Origin: Pomphorhynchus laevis
Lineage: Eukaryota > Acanthocephala > Palaeacanthocephala > Echinorhynchida > Pomphorhynchidae
Assembly (NCBI GenBank): GCA_012934845.2
Contig: WNNJ02002391.1
Location: 62,001 to 126,000, forward strand
Reading direction: 5' to 3'
DNA: 64,000 nt
The notes under the pieces were generated by a model that made no database searches, had not been told where the DNA came from, and saw only the letters and a program-made list of their open reading frames with translations. Below are positions 24,001-31,052 of the stretch, piece after piece (the stretch's first letter is position 1; every line of letters begins with the position of its first letter). Made by a program: the position numbers and the translations under genes.

Positions 24001-26069
24001 ATAATATATAAGGTTTATATAAAACCTTATATAGGTTTATATAAATTAGAAAGTTATTATCAATAACTCTGGCTTAATATTGATAATAATCCTTGTTATT
24101 ATCAATATTAATAATAGCATAATAATTAAACATTACTGATAGTCGAGAAATGTTAACTAATTAAGGTTCTACTAAATATATTTTTTAATCAAATCAACTA
24201 ACTGAGTCTATCTATTTAATATAATTATAAAATAAACAAAACATAATAATAAAATCAAAATTTAATAATTAAATAATAAAATTAATAATTGTTTTTAGAT
24301 TTTTTATAATTTAAATCAAGTTAAAAAAAATGAAATTTAAAATAAACGTCATTTTTATGAATTGACTAATAAATAACAGACGTTGTATCAGAATAAGAAT
24401 TAGAGGTCATCAGGAGGAACTGCTATGCTATCAGGTTTCGGCCCCTAACTCCTCTACTTAACATAGCAGCGGGGCCAAATACATGCTAATGATGTATTTC
24501 CTCTGAAATAATTATCTAGTATCTTATTCTAATACAAAGTATATTATTTATTATTCATCCATAAAAATTTGCCACTTAAGAGTTTAAATTTATTCTTTAT
24601 ATTATTGTGTTGATTTATATATTTTACTATTTTCAGCTTCATGTTATTTTTATAGTAACCTAGTTTAAAATATGTATCTATTAAATTATTTAAATGATTT
24701 TGAAGAAAGCCAATATCATTACATATTGTTGCAATTCTTAAAATTTCATTATTTAATGTATTATATTTTATATTATATGGTATGCATGAATGCTCATGCA
24801 AAAATATGTTTCTTGTAAATTTAAATATGTCATCTTTACGATATAAATTAACAGTAGTTTTAGTTAATGTTAATTTAATGTTCATATCTAGATATACACC
24901 TTTATCATTAATATTGGTTTTGTTAAGAATAAGGCTTTCTGGATAAATGTGTTCACTAATTGAATAAAAATTATTAGAATTAAATACACATATATCATCA
25001 ATGTATCGAAACATATATTTCATATATTTATATAGTTTAGATTTAGTTTTTACACAGTTATGAACAAAGTCATATTCTATAAAGCATAAAAACAAGTCTG
25101 GTATAATTGGGCTACTATTACCACTCATTGGAACACCTTTTACTTGTCTAAATATAGATGTCCCTACTTTTAAATAATTTTGATTTATCAAAATATTTAA
25201 GGATTCTATTAATTCAATTTTATCCATATATTTATATTTATTTGATGGTTTAATTTTTGTTAGATAGGCGTTATAACTATTATAACATATATGTGTATAT
25301 CTTTTTCCGAATATAAGATTAATTAATTTGACTAACGCTTCTTTAATATCTGCTAAATCTGGATATGTATAAAGCGTACTAAAATCGTACATATTTATAT
25401 TCTGAAAATAAAATTAAATTATTATAGCATATATATTTGAACATTTCTTAACTTGTAAATGTTTACTTGTGTAAAGATATTATCACATCAGAGAAACGAT
25501 TGTTAGTGCATTCCACTCAATAATGTTTTAGTTTTTAGAAGCGGGGCTAAAACTAACATATCCGTTCATAATTATTATTTTTAATTTCAATAATTCATAG
25601 TTAACTATCAGAGTTAACTATCAAAAATCGTATTTAATTTTAAAAACACAATTTTATTTAAATAGTGATAAATTGTTATATTTTTGAAAAATACAGTTTC
25701 AGTTAACTATTTCAATTATAATTTTGTTCCGTAGATTGCCCAAATCATGATATCATCTCACATCTTTCCAAAATTCAACTGCTTCGGCATCCGTTCGCCA
25801 AGTTTATTAACATATCTCACAATGAAAATGTTCAATCGATATTTATTGAAAATCCCATTGGTTGTCGAATTGAATCGCTTGAAGATCTTAAAGAGCGAGT
25901 ATGTTGGAATGTCATTTAATATCATTTTGTTCTGATTTGTATTAAGGTAAAATTGGTTATTGGATCTGATTTAAATAATTATGAAATGTTTGTTGACTCA
26001 AAGTACACAACTCCAGTTAACTTTACAGATATAGACTGGCTGGATCGTTTATTTGTGCCGTTTTACTAA
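2915..26069 (+). CDS. IARS1: cytoplasmic isoleucyl-tRNA synthetase, spliced, N terminus missing
   Basis: Class Ia synthetase that charges tRNA-Ile in the cytosol. Sixteen exons: 2915-3071, 7028-7150, 8733-8867, 13645-13955, 14003-14066, 15053-16168, 16219-16336, 17055-17146, 17195-17388, 19177-19279, 19330-19413, 19459-19561, 21167-21897, 22377-22503, 25735-25898, 25947-26069. All introns are GT-AG and all phases match. Together they encode about 1,248 residues. Landmarks in order: PHYGH (HIGH signature), [11 protein letters not shown] and [12 protein letters not shown] (CP1 editing domain), [23 protein letters not shown] (KMSKS signature), the anticodon-binding helices, and a C-terminal extension with a UNE-I-like repeat (IFIENPIG). 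Length and order match the animal cytoplasmic enzyme (human about 1,260). The first exon, with roughly the first 40 residues, was not found. The first visible exon needs a phase-2 donor upstream. No interruption is seen in the exons, so the gene looks functional. Confidence 0.95.
4700..5040 (+). mobile_element. PLE 3'-end fragment in IARS1 intron
   Basis: Diverged copy of the PLE 3' untranslated tail, including the TTATTAGTCAATT-like part and the terminal AAATACGTAGACTCAGTTAG block also seen at 37530 and, inverted, at 24200, 28910, 29650 and 44210. It lies in the 3072-7027 intron. Confidence 0.6.
6050..6275 (+). mobile_element. PLE 3'-end fragment with hammerhead strand A
   Basis: Carries CCCCGCTGCTATGTTG, then a GTC followed by GAGGAA near 6072-6080. 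That is the cleavage-site strand of the PLE hammerhead-like module, in better consensus than most copies. A diverged element terminus follows near 6235-6275. Confidence 0.5.
7028..7150 (+). CDS. IARS1: IARS1 exon, EHEVDKIL...TAAWK
   Basis: 41 codons, phase 0 at both ends, acceptor TTTTTAG, donor GTAATT. Matches the human segment EYEIDKTLG...RYSAEWK, with the conserved YNR and AMRYTAAWK residues. Confidence 0.92.
7813..8425 (+). mobile_element. PLE reverse-transcriptase fragments plus leader
   Basis: Two copies of the same PLE reverse-transcriptase start region (7813-7975 and 8216-8420) flank a 230-bp leader (7985-8214). That leader also precedes the RT piece of the 24 kb copy. Old and broken, lying inside an IARS1 intron. 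The leader-RT junction is shared with the other copy (see findings). Confidence 0.75.
8733..8867 (+). CDS. IARS1: IARS1 exon, [12 protein letters not shown]
   Basis: 45 codons, phase 0 at both ends. Encodes [16 protein letters not shown], then ESVWWVF and KGLVYRGVK, all highly conserved in IleRS. Acceptor GTGTAG, donor GTTAGT. Confidence 0.93.
9075..9446. repeat. exact 186-bp tandem duplication
   Basis: Two adjacent copies of a 186-bp unit, both starting TATAGTAAATTAACTATAAT (9075 and 9261). They look identical on reading. Either a very recent duplication or an assembly artefact, in the IARS1 intron 8868-13644. Confidence 0.9.
10200..10420. repeat. TA-rich microsatellite-like tract
   Basis: Imperfect repeats of the TTTATATAAACATATATA type. 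Two open frames here (10146-10551) are artefacts of this low-complexity sequence. Confidence 0.8.
10968..10996. repeat. (TA)n microsatellite
   Basis: About 14 TA dinucleotides in the IARS1 intron. Confidence 0.85.
11170..11890 (-). mobile_element. PLE fragments, rearranged
   Basis: Two diverged pieces of the PLE reverse transcriptase in reverse orientation. Each carries the GCATGAATGCTCATGCAAAA block (about 11275 and 11703) that also lies in the 24 kb and 46 kb copies. The order is scrambled, so this is an old, broken insertion in an IARS1 intron. Confidence 0.7.
12170..12360. mobile_element. foldback/MITE element with ~83-bp inverted repeats
   Basis: Left arm 12170-12253 and right arm 12278-12360 are imperfect inverted copies, both with AGAGCTGAATC at the outer end and GCTAACTTTAGTTAGC-type sequence inside. 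No coding capacity. The same end sequence recurs as tandem units at 23043-23379 and singly near 7710 and 59240, so it is a dispersed family. Superfamily unknown. The AATAATTATTA outside the arms could be part of the arms or of a target duplication. Confidence 0.65.
12691..12888 (-). pseudogene. protein-like exon fragment inside IARS1 intron, unidentified
   Basis: On the - strand a good acceptor (CTGTTATTATTACAG) precedes a segment with protein-like translation. One frame reads [19 protein letters not shown]. The neighbouring frame then continues [29 protein letters not shown], and ends [12 protein letters not shown] at 12691. The frame switch suggests a single frameshift, hence a decayed copy. 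Composition is richer in GC than the intron around it. I do not recognise the protein. It could be a nested gene, a gene-fragment duplication or a transposon-borne piece. Confidence 0.35.
13645..13955 (+). CDS. IARS1: IARS1 exon, start of CP1 editing domain
   Basis: Begins [16 protein letters not shown] and contains [14 protein letters not shown], the threonine-rich strand of the editing pocket that hydrolyses mischarged Val-tRNA-Ile. Ends inside an arginine codon (phase 2) at a GTGTGG donor. Confidence 0.93.
14003..14066 (+). CDS. IARS1: IARS1 short exon, FPGRDLKG
   Basis: 64 nt. Completes the split Arg codon and encodes [21 protein letters not shown], like human FPGAYLKGKKYRPLFDYF. It lies 47 bp after the previous exon, so the intervening intron is very short. 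Confidence 0.9.
14280..14560. other. less AT-rich insert in IARS1 intron, unidentified
   Basis: Base composition differs clearly from the surrounding intron (14067-15052), and a PLE-like TTTTAATGTACAT block occurs at its right end. No open frame. Probably an old transposon remnant. Confidence 0.3.
15053..16168 (+). CDS. IARS1: IARS1 largest exon: editing and catalytic core
   Basis: 372 codons, phase 0 at both ends. Contains [16 protein letters not shown] (editing site), [59 protein letters not shown] and [12 protein letters not shown] (KMSKS loop), ending QRYEK. It is the longest uninterrupted host coding stretch in the window. Confidence 0.96.
16219..16336 (+). CDS. IARS1: IARS1 exon, QWILSF
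   Basis: Phase 0 start, phase 1 end (donor GTGAGT). [10 protein letters not shown] matches human RWILSFMQSL at the start of the anticodon-binding helices. Confidence 0.88.
17055..17146 (+). CDS. IARS1: IARS1 exon, ILTNWYIRL
   Basis: Encodes [20 protein letters not shown], then [10 protein letters not shown], matching human YRLYTVVPRLVKFVDILTNW followed by YVRMNRR. Donor GTAAGT. Confidence 0.92.
17195..17388 (+). CDS. IARS1: IARS1 exon, [14 protein letters not shown]
   Basis: Contains [20 protein letters not shown], conserved in the anticodon-binding domain. Ends in phase 2 at a GTAAGC donor. Confidence 0.92.
17950..18034. repeat. (AT)n microsatellite
   Basis: About 40 AT dinucleotides in the IARS1 intron 17389-19176. 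Confidence 0.9.
18330..18940 (+). mobile_element. PLE, N-terminal reverse-transcriptase part
   Basis: An open frame at 18623-18940 contains [20 protein letters not shown], the PLE counterpart of the 'PKIHK...RPI' palm/finger motif, followed by [18 protein letters not shown]. The same sequence opens the 36 kb copy. 3'-truncated and broken, inside an IARS1 intron. Confidence 0.8.
19177..19279 (+). CDS. IARS1: IARS1 exon, [11 protein letters not shown]
   Basis: Completes the split codon and encodes [20 protein letters not shown], matching human MQSVIELGRVIRDRKTIPIK. The acceptor has a weak pyrimidine tract, but the phase fits. Confidence 0.88.
19330..19413 (+). CDS. IARS1: IARS1 exon, QALKELIVI
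   Basis: 28 codons, phase 0 at both ends. Matches human YPLKEIVVIHQDPEAL up to EKYII. Flanked by introns of about 50 and 45 bp. Confidence 0.85.
19459..19561 (+). CDS. IARS1: IARS1 exon, [12 protein letters not shown]
   Basis: 34 codons plus one base. [10 protein letters not shown] matches human ELNVRKVTLS, and [10 protein letters not shown] matches the same C-terminal subdomain. Confidence 0.87.
20783..20932 (+). ncRNA. hammerhead-like motif, canonical strand order
   Basis: CTGATGA (20803-20809) is followed by a small AGC/GCT stem II with a 6-nt loop, then CGAAAC (GAAA 20824-20827), then a stem III hairpin (GGTGAC...GACAATTTCAC). An outer stem pairs GGGGAGTACAAGC (20788-20800) with GGCTTGTA...CCCCC (20911-20927). 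The order is that of a type I hammerhead of the small PLE-associated kind. I do not see a clean cleavage triplet next to stem I, so it may be decayed. No coding sequence is attached. Confidence 0.4.
21167..21897 (+). CDS. IARS1: IARS1 large C-terminal exon
   Basis: Completes the split Ser codon. Contains [20 protein letters not shown] followed by VPTDSI, like human [20 protein letters not shown] followed by VPTDEI. Then follows the eukaryote-specific extension up to DFSRK. Donor GTAATT. About 244 codons, uninterrupted. Confidence 0.94.
22377..22503 (+). CDS. IARS1: IARS1 exon in UNE-I region
   Basis: Encodes [17 protein letters not shown], resembling human VVTSIFGVKNTELAVF. Phase 1 at the donor GTATGT. 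Confidence 0.85.
23043..23379. repeat. 129-bp tandem repeat, 2.6 copies
   Basis: Units start at 23043, 23172 and 23301, each opening AATTATTGGAGCT and containing GCTAACTTCTGTTAGCATCT. Units 1 and 2 are nearly identical. The unit is related to one arm of the foldback element at 12170. Confidence 0.85.
23766..23803 (-). ncRNA. small hammerhead-like variant
   Basis: On the - strand CTGATGAT is followed by a GAT/ATC stem and CGAAATATTGGA. This is the reduced stem III layout known for small PLE-associated hammerheads, in which a palindrome (AATATT) is thought to let two RNAs pair. Partly degenerate. Confidence 0.35.
24401..24480 (-). ncRNA. permuted hammerhead-like module of PLE 3' end
   Basis: Read on the - strand. 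Strand A holds CTGCTATGTTA and AGTA, then GAGGAG. Strand C holds GGGGCC then GAAAC (24439-24435), then CATAGCAG. Strand B holds TTCCTC then CTGATGA (24413-24407), then CCTCTAAT. Arms: III = CTGCTATG with CATAGCAG; I = GAGGA with TCCTC; II = CCTCTAAT with GTTAGGGG (two unpaired C next to GAAA). An alternative stem GGCCCC/GGGGCC exists. The order A-C-B makes the three arms cross each other in a single copy. Confidence 0.5.
24544..25392 (-). CDS. PLE reverse-transcriptase fragment (282 codons)
   Basis: Open frame covering RT motifs A to E of a Penelope-like element (see the containing entry). The IDD catalytic triplet is present at YIDDI. The TAYDF-type start and the ATG follow a possible 3' splice site. 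No endonuclease domain follows. Confidence 0.8.
   Translation of the reverse strand: MYDFSTLYTYPDLADIKEALVKLINLIFGKRYTHICYNSYNAYLTKIKPSNKYKYMDKIELIESLNILINQNYLKVGTSIFRQVKGVPMSGNSSPIIPDLFLCFIEYDFVHNCVKTKSKLYKYMKYMFRYIDDICVFNSNNFYSISEHIYPESLILNKTNINDKGVYLDMNIKLTLTKTTVNLYRKDDIFKFTRNIFLHEHSCIPYNIKYNTLNNEILRIATICNDIGFLQNHLNNLIDTYFKLGYYKNNMKLKIVKYINQHNNIKNKFKLLSGKFLWMNNK
25735..25898 (+). CDS. IARS1: IARS1 exon, IFIENPIG repeat
   Basis: Completes the split codon. Encodes [20 protein letters not shown], like human YINLQLLN...GTLLLENPLG, the UNE-I repeat. Donor GTATGT. Confidence 0.88.
25947..26069 (+). CDS. IARS1: IARS1 last exon
   Basis: Encodes [20 protein letters not shown] and ends LFVPFY-stop. 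The preceding intron is only 48 bp. The terminal VF/LFVPFY tail replaces human VLPTTADF. Confidence 0.88.
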   Translation, partial: VKLVIGSDLNNYEMFVDSKYTTPVNFTDIDWLDRLFVPFY

Positions 26070-26093
26070 AATGTGTTGTTTTGTAAATAACTT

Positions 26094-26099
26094 AATAAA
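26094..26099 (+). promoter_or_regulatory. polyadenylation signal of IARS1
   Basis: AATAAA lies 25 bp after the IARS1 stop codon, a suitable place for the 3' end signal of a short 3' UTR. Confidence 0.6.
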
Positions 26100-26558
26100 C
26101 AGCAGATCCTCTGGATTTATTGTCTCGTGTTCTCTTAATTTGTAGATATAAAAAGTTAAGGGAATTTGTGCTTACCAAATTTCGGATAGATAGTTTTTAT
26201 AATGGTAAGATATTACACAGTTTCTAATGTTATCTTAATTTTAATTTTTCTAGCGATTCGACAAGATAATTTACTAAATCTATATATTTTATATTTATAT
26301 AAAATCTACATTTTATATTTCTTAGGTTATCATAAAATTTTGGACTTAAAACTAGCGAACCACCAAATGATCTTTTGTAATTTAGCAAATTATAATTATG
26401 AAAACTGCAATGCAAAAGTAACGAGACGCTTTGAAAACAATCGATTTCCGGAATGAATCACGATTTTCATTTACACTCTATTTTATCAGATTTACAAATC
26501 TGATAAAATATTATTACAATAAGGCGAGGAAACAGGAATATTTATTTGATTACAAAAA

Positions 26559-26603
26559 TCCAATATTTCGACGGCACTACGGTACGCCATTTTCATGATT
26601 GTA
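26559..26603 (-). ncRNA. small hammerhead-like variant
   Basis: On the - strand CATGAAAATGGC, a short stem closed by GCCGT, then CGAAATATTGGA. A partial second copy of the left half (CATGAAGATGGC) lies on the + strand at 26667-26678, at the other end of the adjoining palindrome. Degenerate relative to CUGAUGA. Confidence 0.3.
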
Positions 26604-26672
26604 AGTAGTTAGTAATCAAGAATTTGTTATTAGATAACAAATTCTTGGTTACTAACTACTTACAATCATGAA
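26592..26672. repeat. inverted repeat with 39-bp arms
   Basis: Arms 26592-26630 and 26634-26672 with a 3-bp spacer and one mismatch. A foldback of the end of the hammerhead-bearing repeat. Confidence 0.85.
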
Positions 26673-27051
26673 GATGGCTTGGATAATACCCTAAAAATCA
26701 ATGCAATTCGTTGTAGTCTTAAACGAACGAATCGCAAATTTATTGCATGGTAAAATAGGCCTAAATGTACTTTTAAGTAATACTGAGCAAGATTTCTATC
26801 ATGGCTGATTCTATCGATTATTTGTGAAATTCTCTCAATTGCTTTGAAAATAAAGGTAAATAGTTTTGCTCTCTAAAGAGGAAAACGATATGTCAAATAA
26901 TTATTAAAAATAAAGCATAATATGAATAAATTATTTATTAAAATAAATAAAGTATTTAATAAAATGCATAACTTACTTATAAATAATTTCGCTTGTCTGA
27001 AACGTAAACGAAATATACACAAATAATGAATTGCAAAATAAAACAATTCCG

Positions 27052-27234
27052 CTACGGACTGTGTATGGATACGAGTTTATCCGCTGTTCTAAAATTATCA
27101 TCATTAGCAACAAAGAGAACATTATTCATTATCATTATTTCAGCGTCAAAAGGCTCAACATTTTTACATATTGTAACCACTTTTAACGAATAATATTCAG
27201 AAATTAATTTAAATATTTGAAGTATAATGTCCAA
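27052..27234 (-). other. 60-codon open frame, possible exon, unidentified
   Basis: The frame reads KVVTICKNVEPFDAEIMIMN and ends KLVSIHSP-stop. It is less biased than AT-rich noise, but I recognise no family. It could be a terminal exon of a - strand gene between IARS1 and YJU2B, or chance. Confidence 0.15.
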
Positions 27235-27851
27235 TAATAGAAATAGTAATATTGTAAACTACAGTGAGCGATAAAACTAGTTCAATTGGTCTATGCAAAC
27301 ACATGTTCTAGTCGCTGCAAACGTTGATAATATATCAATTTATTTTAATAAATTTAACAGCTTTACGTACGCATATATCATTTACTGGAGTGTGATGGCA
27401 GCATTTGTGTTGTCACGAAAGGCAGTCAAAGCTATTGTGGCTGCCTACAAGATAATCGATCTATAAAAATACTGGATTCATTAGTATAATAGTATGATAT
27501 CGGCCAACTAATATAGACAGAAAATTAAGGTAAATCAAAGTTGTAGAGATTGAATGTTTTAACTGAAATAGTTATAAAGATTGATACGATCGTATTTTTA
27601 ACTCAATTTGATTTAAACATGAATACGATATTTGAATATGACTTGATTATGCAAGTCAATATTATTTATAACTTGATTATTCGATATATAAATTAGCAAC
27701 GATACTACCACCAGTAGCATACAATATTTAAATATTGATAAATTAATTCTATTATAAAATTATGTTTTAATATTTACTACTTACCTTCGAGCTAATTTAT
27801 TATTCAATGAAAGAAGGTGAAAAATTAACTTTTTTTGTAGAAAAAGGTTAA

Positions 27852-27937
27852 TTACATTTCATCGCATAATGTTTCTTCCAGTGTTACAGCGACATGGCCT
27901 TTATGATACGTCAAGTCATCATCACAACCAAAATAAG
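27852..27937 (-). other. possible terminal exon of a minus-strand gene
   Basis: A strong acceptor (TTTATTTTGCAG) precedes 86 nt that read, after two bases, YFGCDDDLTYHKGHVAVTLE then ETLCDEM-stop. The acidic tail and the exact match of acceptor, frame and stop suggest a real last exon. No upstream exon or family was recognised. Confidence 0.3.
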
Positions 27938-29241
27938 CTGCAAAATAAACATTTTTAACGATTAGATTAGAAGTATTTGGTTATGAAAAATTATTTAAAT
28001 AACTTTGGAATGATCTTCTTTTGCTTTCGTCATTTTATCCGCGTATGGAAAAATAAATGATTATTATTGAAATATTCTGGCATTTTGAAAATTTTCAAAA
28101 TTTCCTATGCAGAAAAATTGGAAGTTTATCAAGTTTTTAATGTAAGTTTAAGGTTAATGAAACTATAGAACAAACTAAATTATACTATATTGGACAATAC
28201 ATTATCGAATAAAGAAATATGAATTTATTCTTTAGACATATAAATGACCATTAAACAAATTAGAACATCATCATTATAGTGTCGTTTTTATTAATGATGC
28301 GTGCTAGTTTTAGTTTATACAATGGTTTTAGTCGCTTCAAACATCAAACTGTTATTGCTTAGTAACATATCAATAACAAATAAATTTAATAAATGTTATT
28401 AAATTTATTACATTTTAAATAAATTTTATTATTTAACATTTCCATTTTATATATGTTGTAAATGATGGTATCATTCCTGTCGCCACGAAAGTTAATGACT
28501 GCCATTTAAATAGGAACGATTATTAGACGTGAACATTCATTATTTTAAAATAAAATATCAAAGATTTAATATATTTAAAATCTTGAAGTGAGCAATGTAT
28601 TTAAAAATCGCATTTTAAACTTTTACCTAAATATTTATATGTTTATAAGTCAGTTTACGTTCAATATCGATTAACCATGACTTCAAAGAACAATTATCTG
28701 CGTATTATCATGTAACTTGTCTTGATGTTTCGAAAATAAAATTTTAAAATACAATATGGCAAAATGTATATTTTCAAACAATGTTTCTACAAGGATTAGA
28801 TCATTCTACATTAGATCACATGAAAGAATCATATCTGAACTATTCACTGTATTTAATATTAAAAATAAATAATTAATAATATTATTATTAATATTAATAA
28901 GAATCAAATCAGCTAACTGAGTCTACGTATTTAATATAATTATAAGATAAACAAAACGTAATAATGATAAATCAAAATTTAATAATTAAATAATAAAATA
29001 AATAATTGTTATAAGATTTTTTATAATTTATATCAAGTCAAAGTCAAAAAATTGAAATTTTAAATAAACGTCATTTTTATAAATTGACATTTTTATGAAA
29101 TTAAAATATTTTTTAAACATTGAAATACAATTGTTTCTGCTAGTCAGAGTATTTGTCCTTGATAGGGTCGAGCTGGCTGACCCCTTGTTGCTGCTCGTCG
29201 TCCGTGTTGCTTAATTGACTGCGTGCCATCCGACGCCAAAG

Positions 29242-29288
29242 AATACATCTTGCCCGAGTTATTGATAATAACTCGGGCAAGATGTATT
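29242..29288. repeat. perfect 22-bp inverted repeat
   Basis: AATACATCTTGCCCGAGTTA begins the left arm (29242-29263). The right arm (29267-29288) is its exact complement, with a GAT spacer. Part of a less AT-rich segment (29155-29290) of unknown origin. Confidence 0.9.
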
Positions 29289-29838
29289 TAAAAATATTGT
29301 AATTTAAAAAAGATATTTTAGATTAAATATAAAATATAAAAAATATTTAATATAAAAAATTTAATATAATATAAAAAGATATTATATTTTAATCAATATT
29401 ATTGATTCATTAATTATCAACAAAAATAAATTTACAGAACAATTTATATTAAGTTATAATATATAAGGTTTATATAAAACCTTATATAGGTTTATATAAA
29501 TTAGAAAGTTATTATCAATAACTCTGGCTTAATATTGATAATAATCCTTGTTATTATCAATATTAATAATAACATAATAATTAAACATTACTGATAGTCG
29601 AGAAATGTTAACTAATTAAGGTTCTACTAAATATCTTTTTTAATCAAATCAACTAACTGAGTCTACGTATTTAATATAATTATAAAATAAACAAAACAAT
29701 AATAAAATCAAAATTTAATAATTAAATAATAAAATAAATAATTATTTTAAGATTTTTTATAATTTATATCAAGTTAAAATAAAAATTTAAAATAAAGGTC
29801 ATTTTTATGAATTGACTAATAAATAACAGACGTTGTTC

Positions 29839-29945
29839 AACAATTAACTAATTAATCTGTGATTTTTGCTGTTCTTTATTTTGTGAGTGGTTATGTAAGC
29901 GTGCAGTTGGCACGTATTTGCACGTTAAATAACTTATTATTAAAA
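29839..29945 (+). mobile_element. LINE 3'-tail fragment
   Basis: Resembles the last ~100 bp of the 47 kb LINE: TTTTTGCTGTTCTTTATTTT, then GTGG..., then TTTGCACGTTAAATAA in place of TTTGCCACTTTAAATAA. A 5'-truncated stub between PLE pieces. Confidence 0.5.
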
Positions 29946-30560
29946 AATTGAAATTTAAAATAAAAGTCATTTTTATGAATTGACTAATAAATACCATACG
30001 TTGTGTCATAATAAGGATTAGAGGTCATCAGGAGGAACTGCTATGTTATCATATTTTGGCCCCTATTTCATACAACTTATATTTATATCAAGTTAAAATA
30101 AAAAATTGAAATTTAAAATAAACGTCATTTTTATGAATTGACTAATAAATAACAGATGTTGTATCAGAATAAGGATTAGAGGTCATCAGGAGGAACTGCT
30201 ATGCTATCAGATTTCGGTCCCCTAATTCCTGTATCCAACATAGCAGCGGGGCCAAATACGTGTTAAAGACGTATTTTCTCTGATTAAAATTGATTATATA
30301 GTATCTTATTCTAATACAAAGTATATTATTTATTATCCATAATAAATAATAAATTTTACGCTATTTATTTTAAATTTGTTTTTAATATTATTGTGTTGAT
30401 TTATATATTTTACTATTTTCTGTTTGATGGTATTTTTATAGTAAGTAACCCATTTTAAAATATGCATCTATTTAATTATTTAAATGATTTTGAAGTTTAA
30501 AATATGCATCTATTAAATTATTTAAATCATTTTGAATAAATTCAATATCACTGATTTTGA

Positions 30561-31026
30561 TTTTAAATTATTTATATGATTTTAAATGATCTAGCATATT
30601 GTGTTCTTTTCTCATTTATGAAGTTAATAGCACCGGTTTAATTTTTCTTCCACTAATTGTATATACAATTATTCTTCCATTTCGTACAAACTGTATAAAA
30701 CGAGTAATGCCTTTAGCCGAAATATTAAAACAAATATTACTAATAAATCGACTCGAATTATAATGTAAAAGCTTCTAGCAAACATTCCTTAATAATTTCG
30801 TATGTACACTTCCGAAATATAAGAATTAAATTAGAATATTTCCGCTATTAGTTGTTGCTAAACAAATTTCTTCGTTTATTGACATTTTGGGTTAAATGGC
30901 AAATCGTTTAAAGAAAAATTGACACTTTTTAGACAATGAAGTGATTGTTGGTTTTTAAATATAAGCAGATAAATTGTAAGTTAATCTAAGCACATAACAT
31001 TATTTGATTAATCAACAAATAATACT
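30561..31026. other. AT-rich intergenic DNA, nothing recognised
   Basis: No open frame or repeat match seen between the PLE cluster and the tRNA-Sec gene. Confidence 0.4.
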
Positions 31027-31031
31027 AAAAA
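31027..31031 (-). terminator. RNA polymerase III terminator of tRNA-Sec
   Basis: A run of five T on the tRNA strand, about 22 nt past the tRNA 3' end. Confidence 0.45.
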
Positions 31032-31052
31032 TTTTGGCTAAATAGAAACCAA

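Larger units (their letters stand above)
23951..25682 (-). mobile_element. Penelope-like element, RT part, with leader and 3' end
   Basis: Reading on the - strand: a leader (25682-25393) ending in TTTTCAG, a 282-codon reverse-transcriptase frame (25392-24544), then a 3' region with the hammerhead-like module (24480-24401) and the common terminus. RT motifs visible: YDFSTLYTY (motif A), [12 protein letters not shown] (motif B), [12 protein letters not shown] (motif C), [12 protein letters not shown]. The frame ends FLWMNNK-stop with no GIY-YIG endonuclease after the RT. The N-terminal half of the RT is missing. 23951-24360 is duplicated at 29408-29820. Looks like a deletion derivative of a PLE. 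Confidence 0.85.
28880..30560 (-). mobile_element. cluster of PLE 3' ends
   Basis: Three reversed PLE 3' ends in a row (termini near 28910, 29650 and about 30060). Two carry hammerhead-like modules (30008-30055 partial, 30178-30255), and the end of the RT lies at 30350-30560. Head-to-tail partial copies are typical of PLEs. Broken and old, interrupted by a LINE tail at about 29839-29945 and by a palindrome at 29242-29288. Confidence 0.7.

Noticed and set aside
24425-24476. Simple hairpin GGCCCC/GGGGCC in the PLE 3' end as the main structure
   Set aside because: It is a possible competitor, but it does not explain the exact placement of CUGAUGA, GAAAC and the cleavage site beside the other arms.
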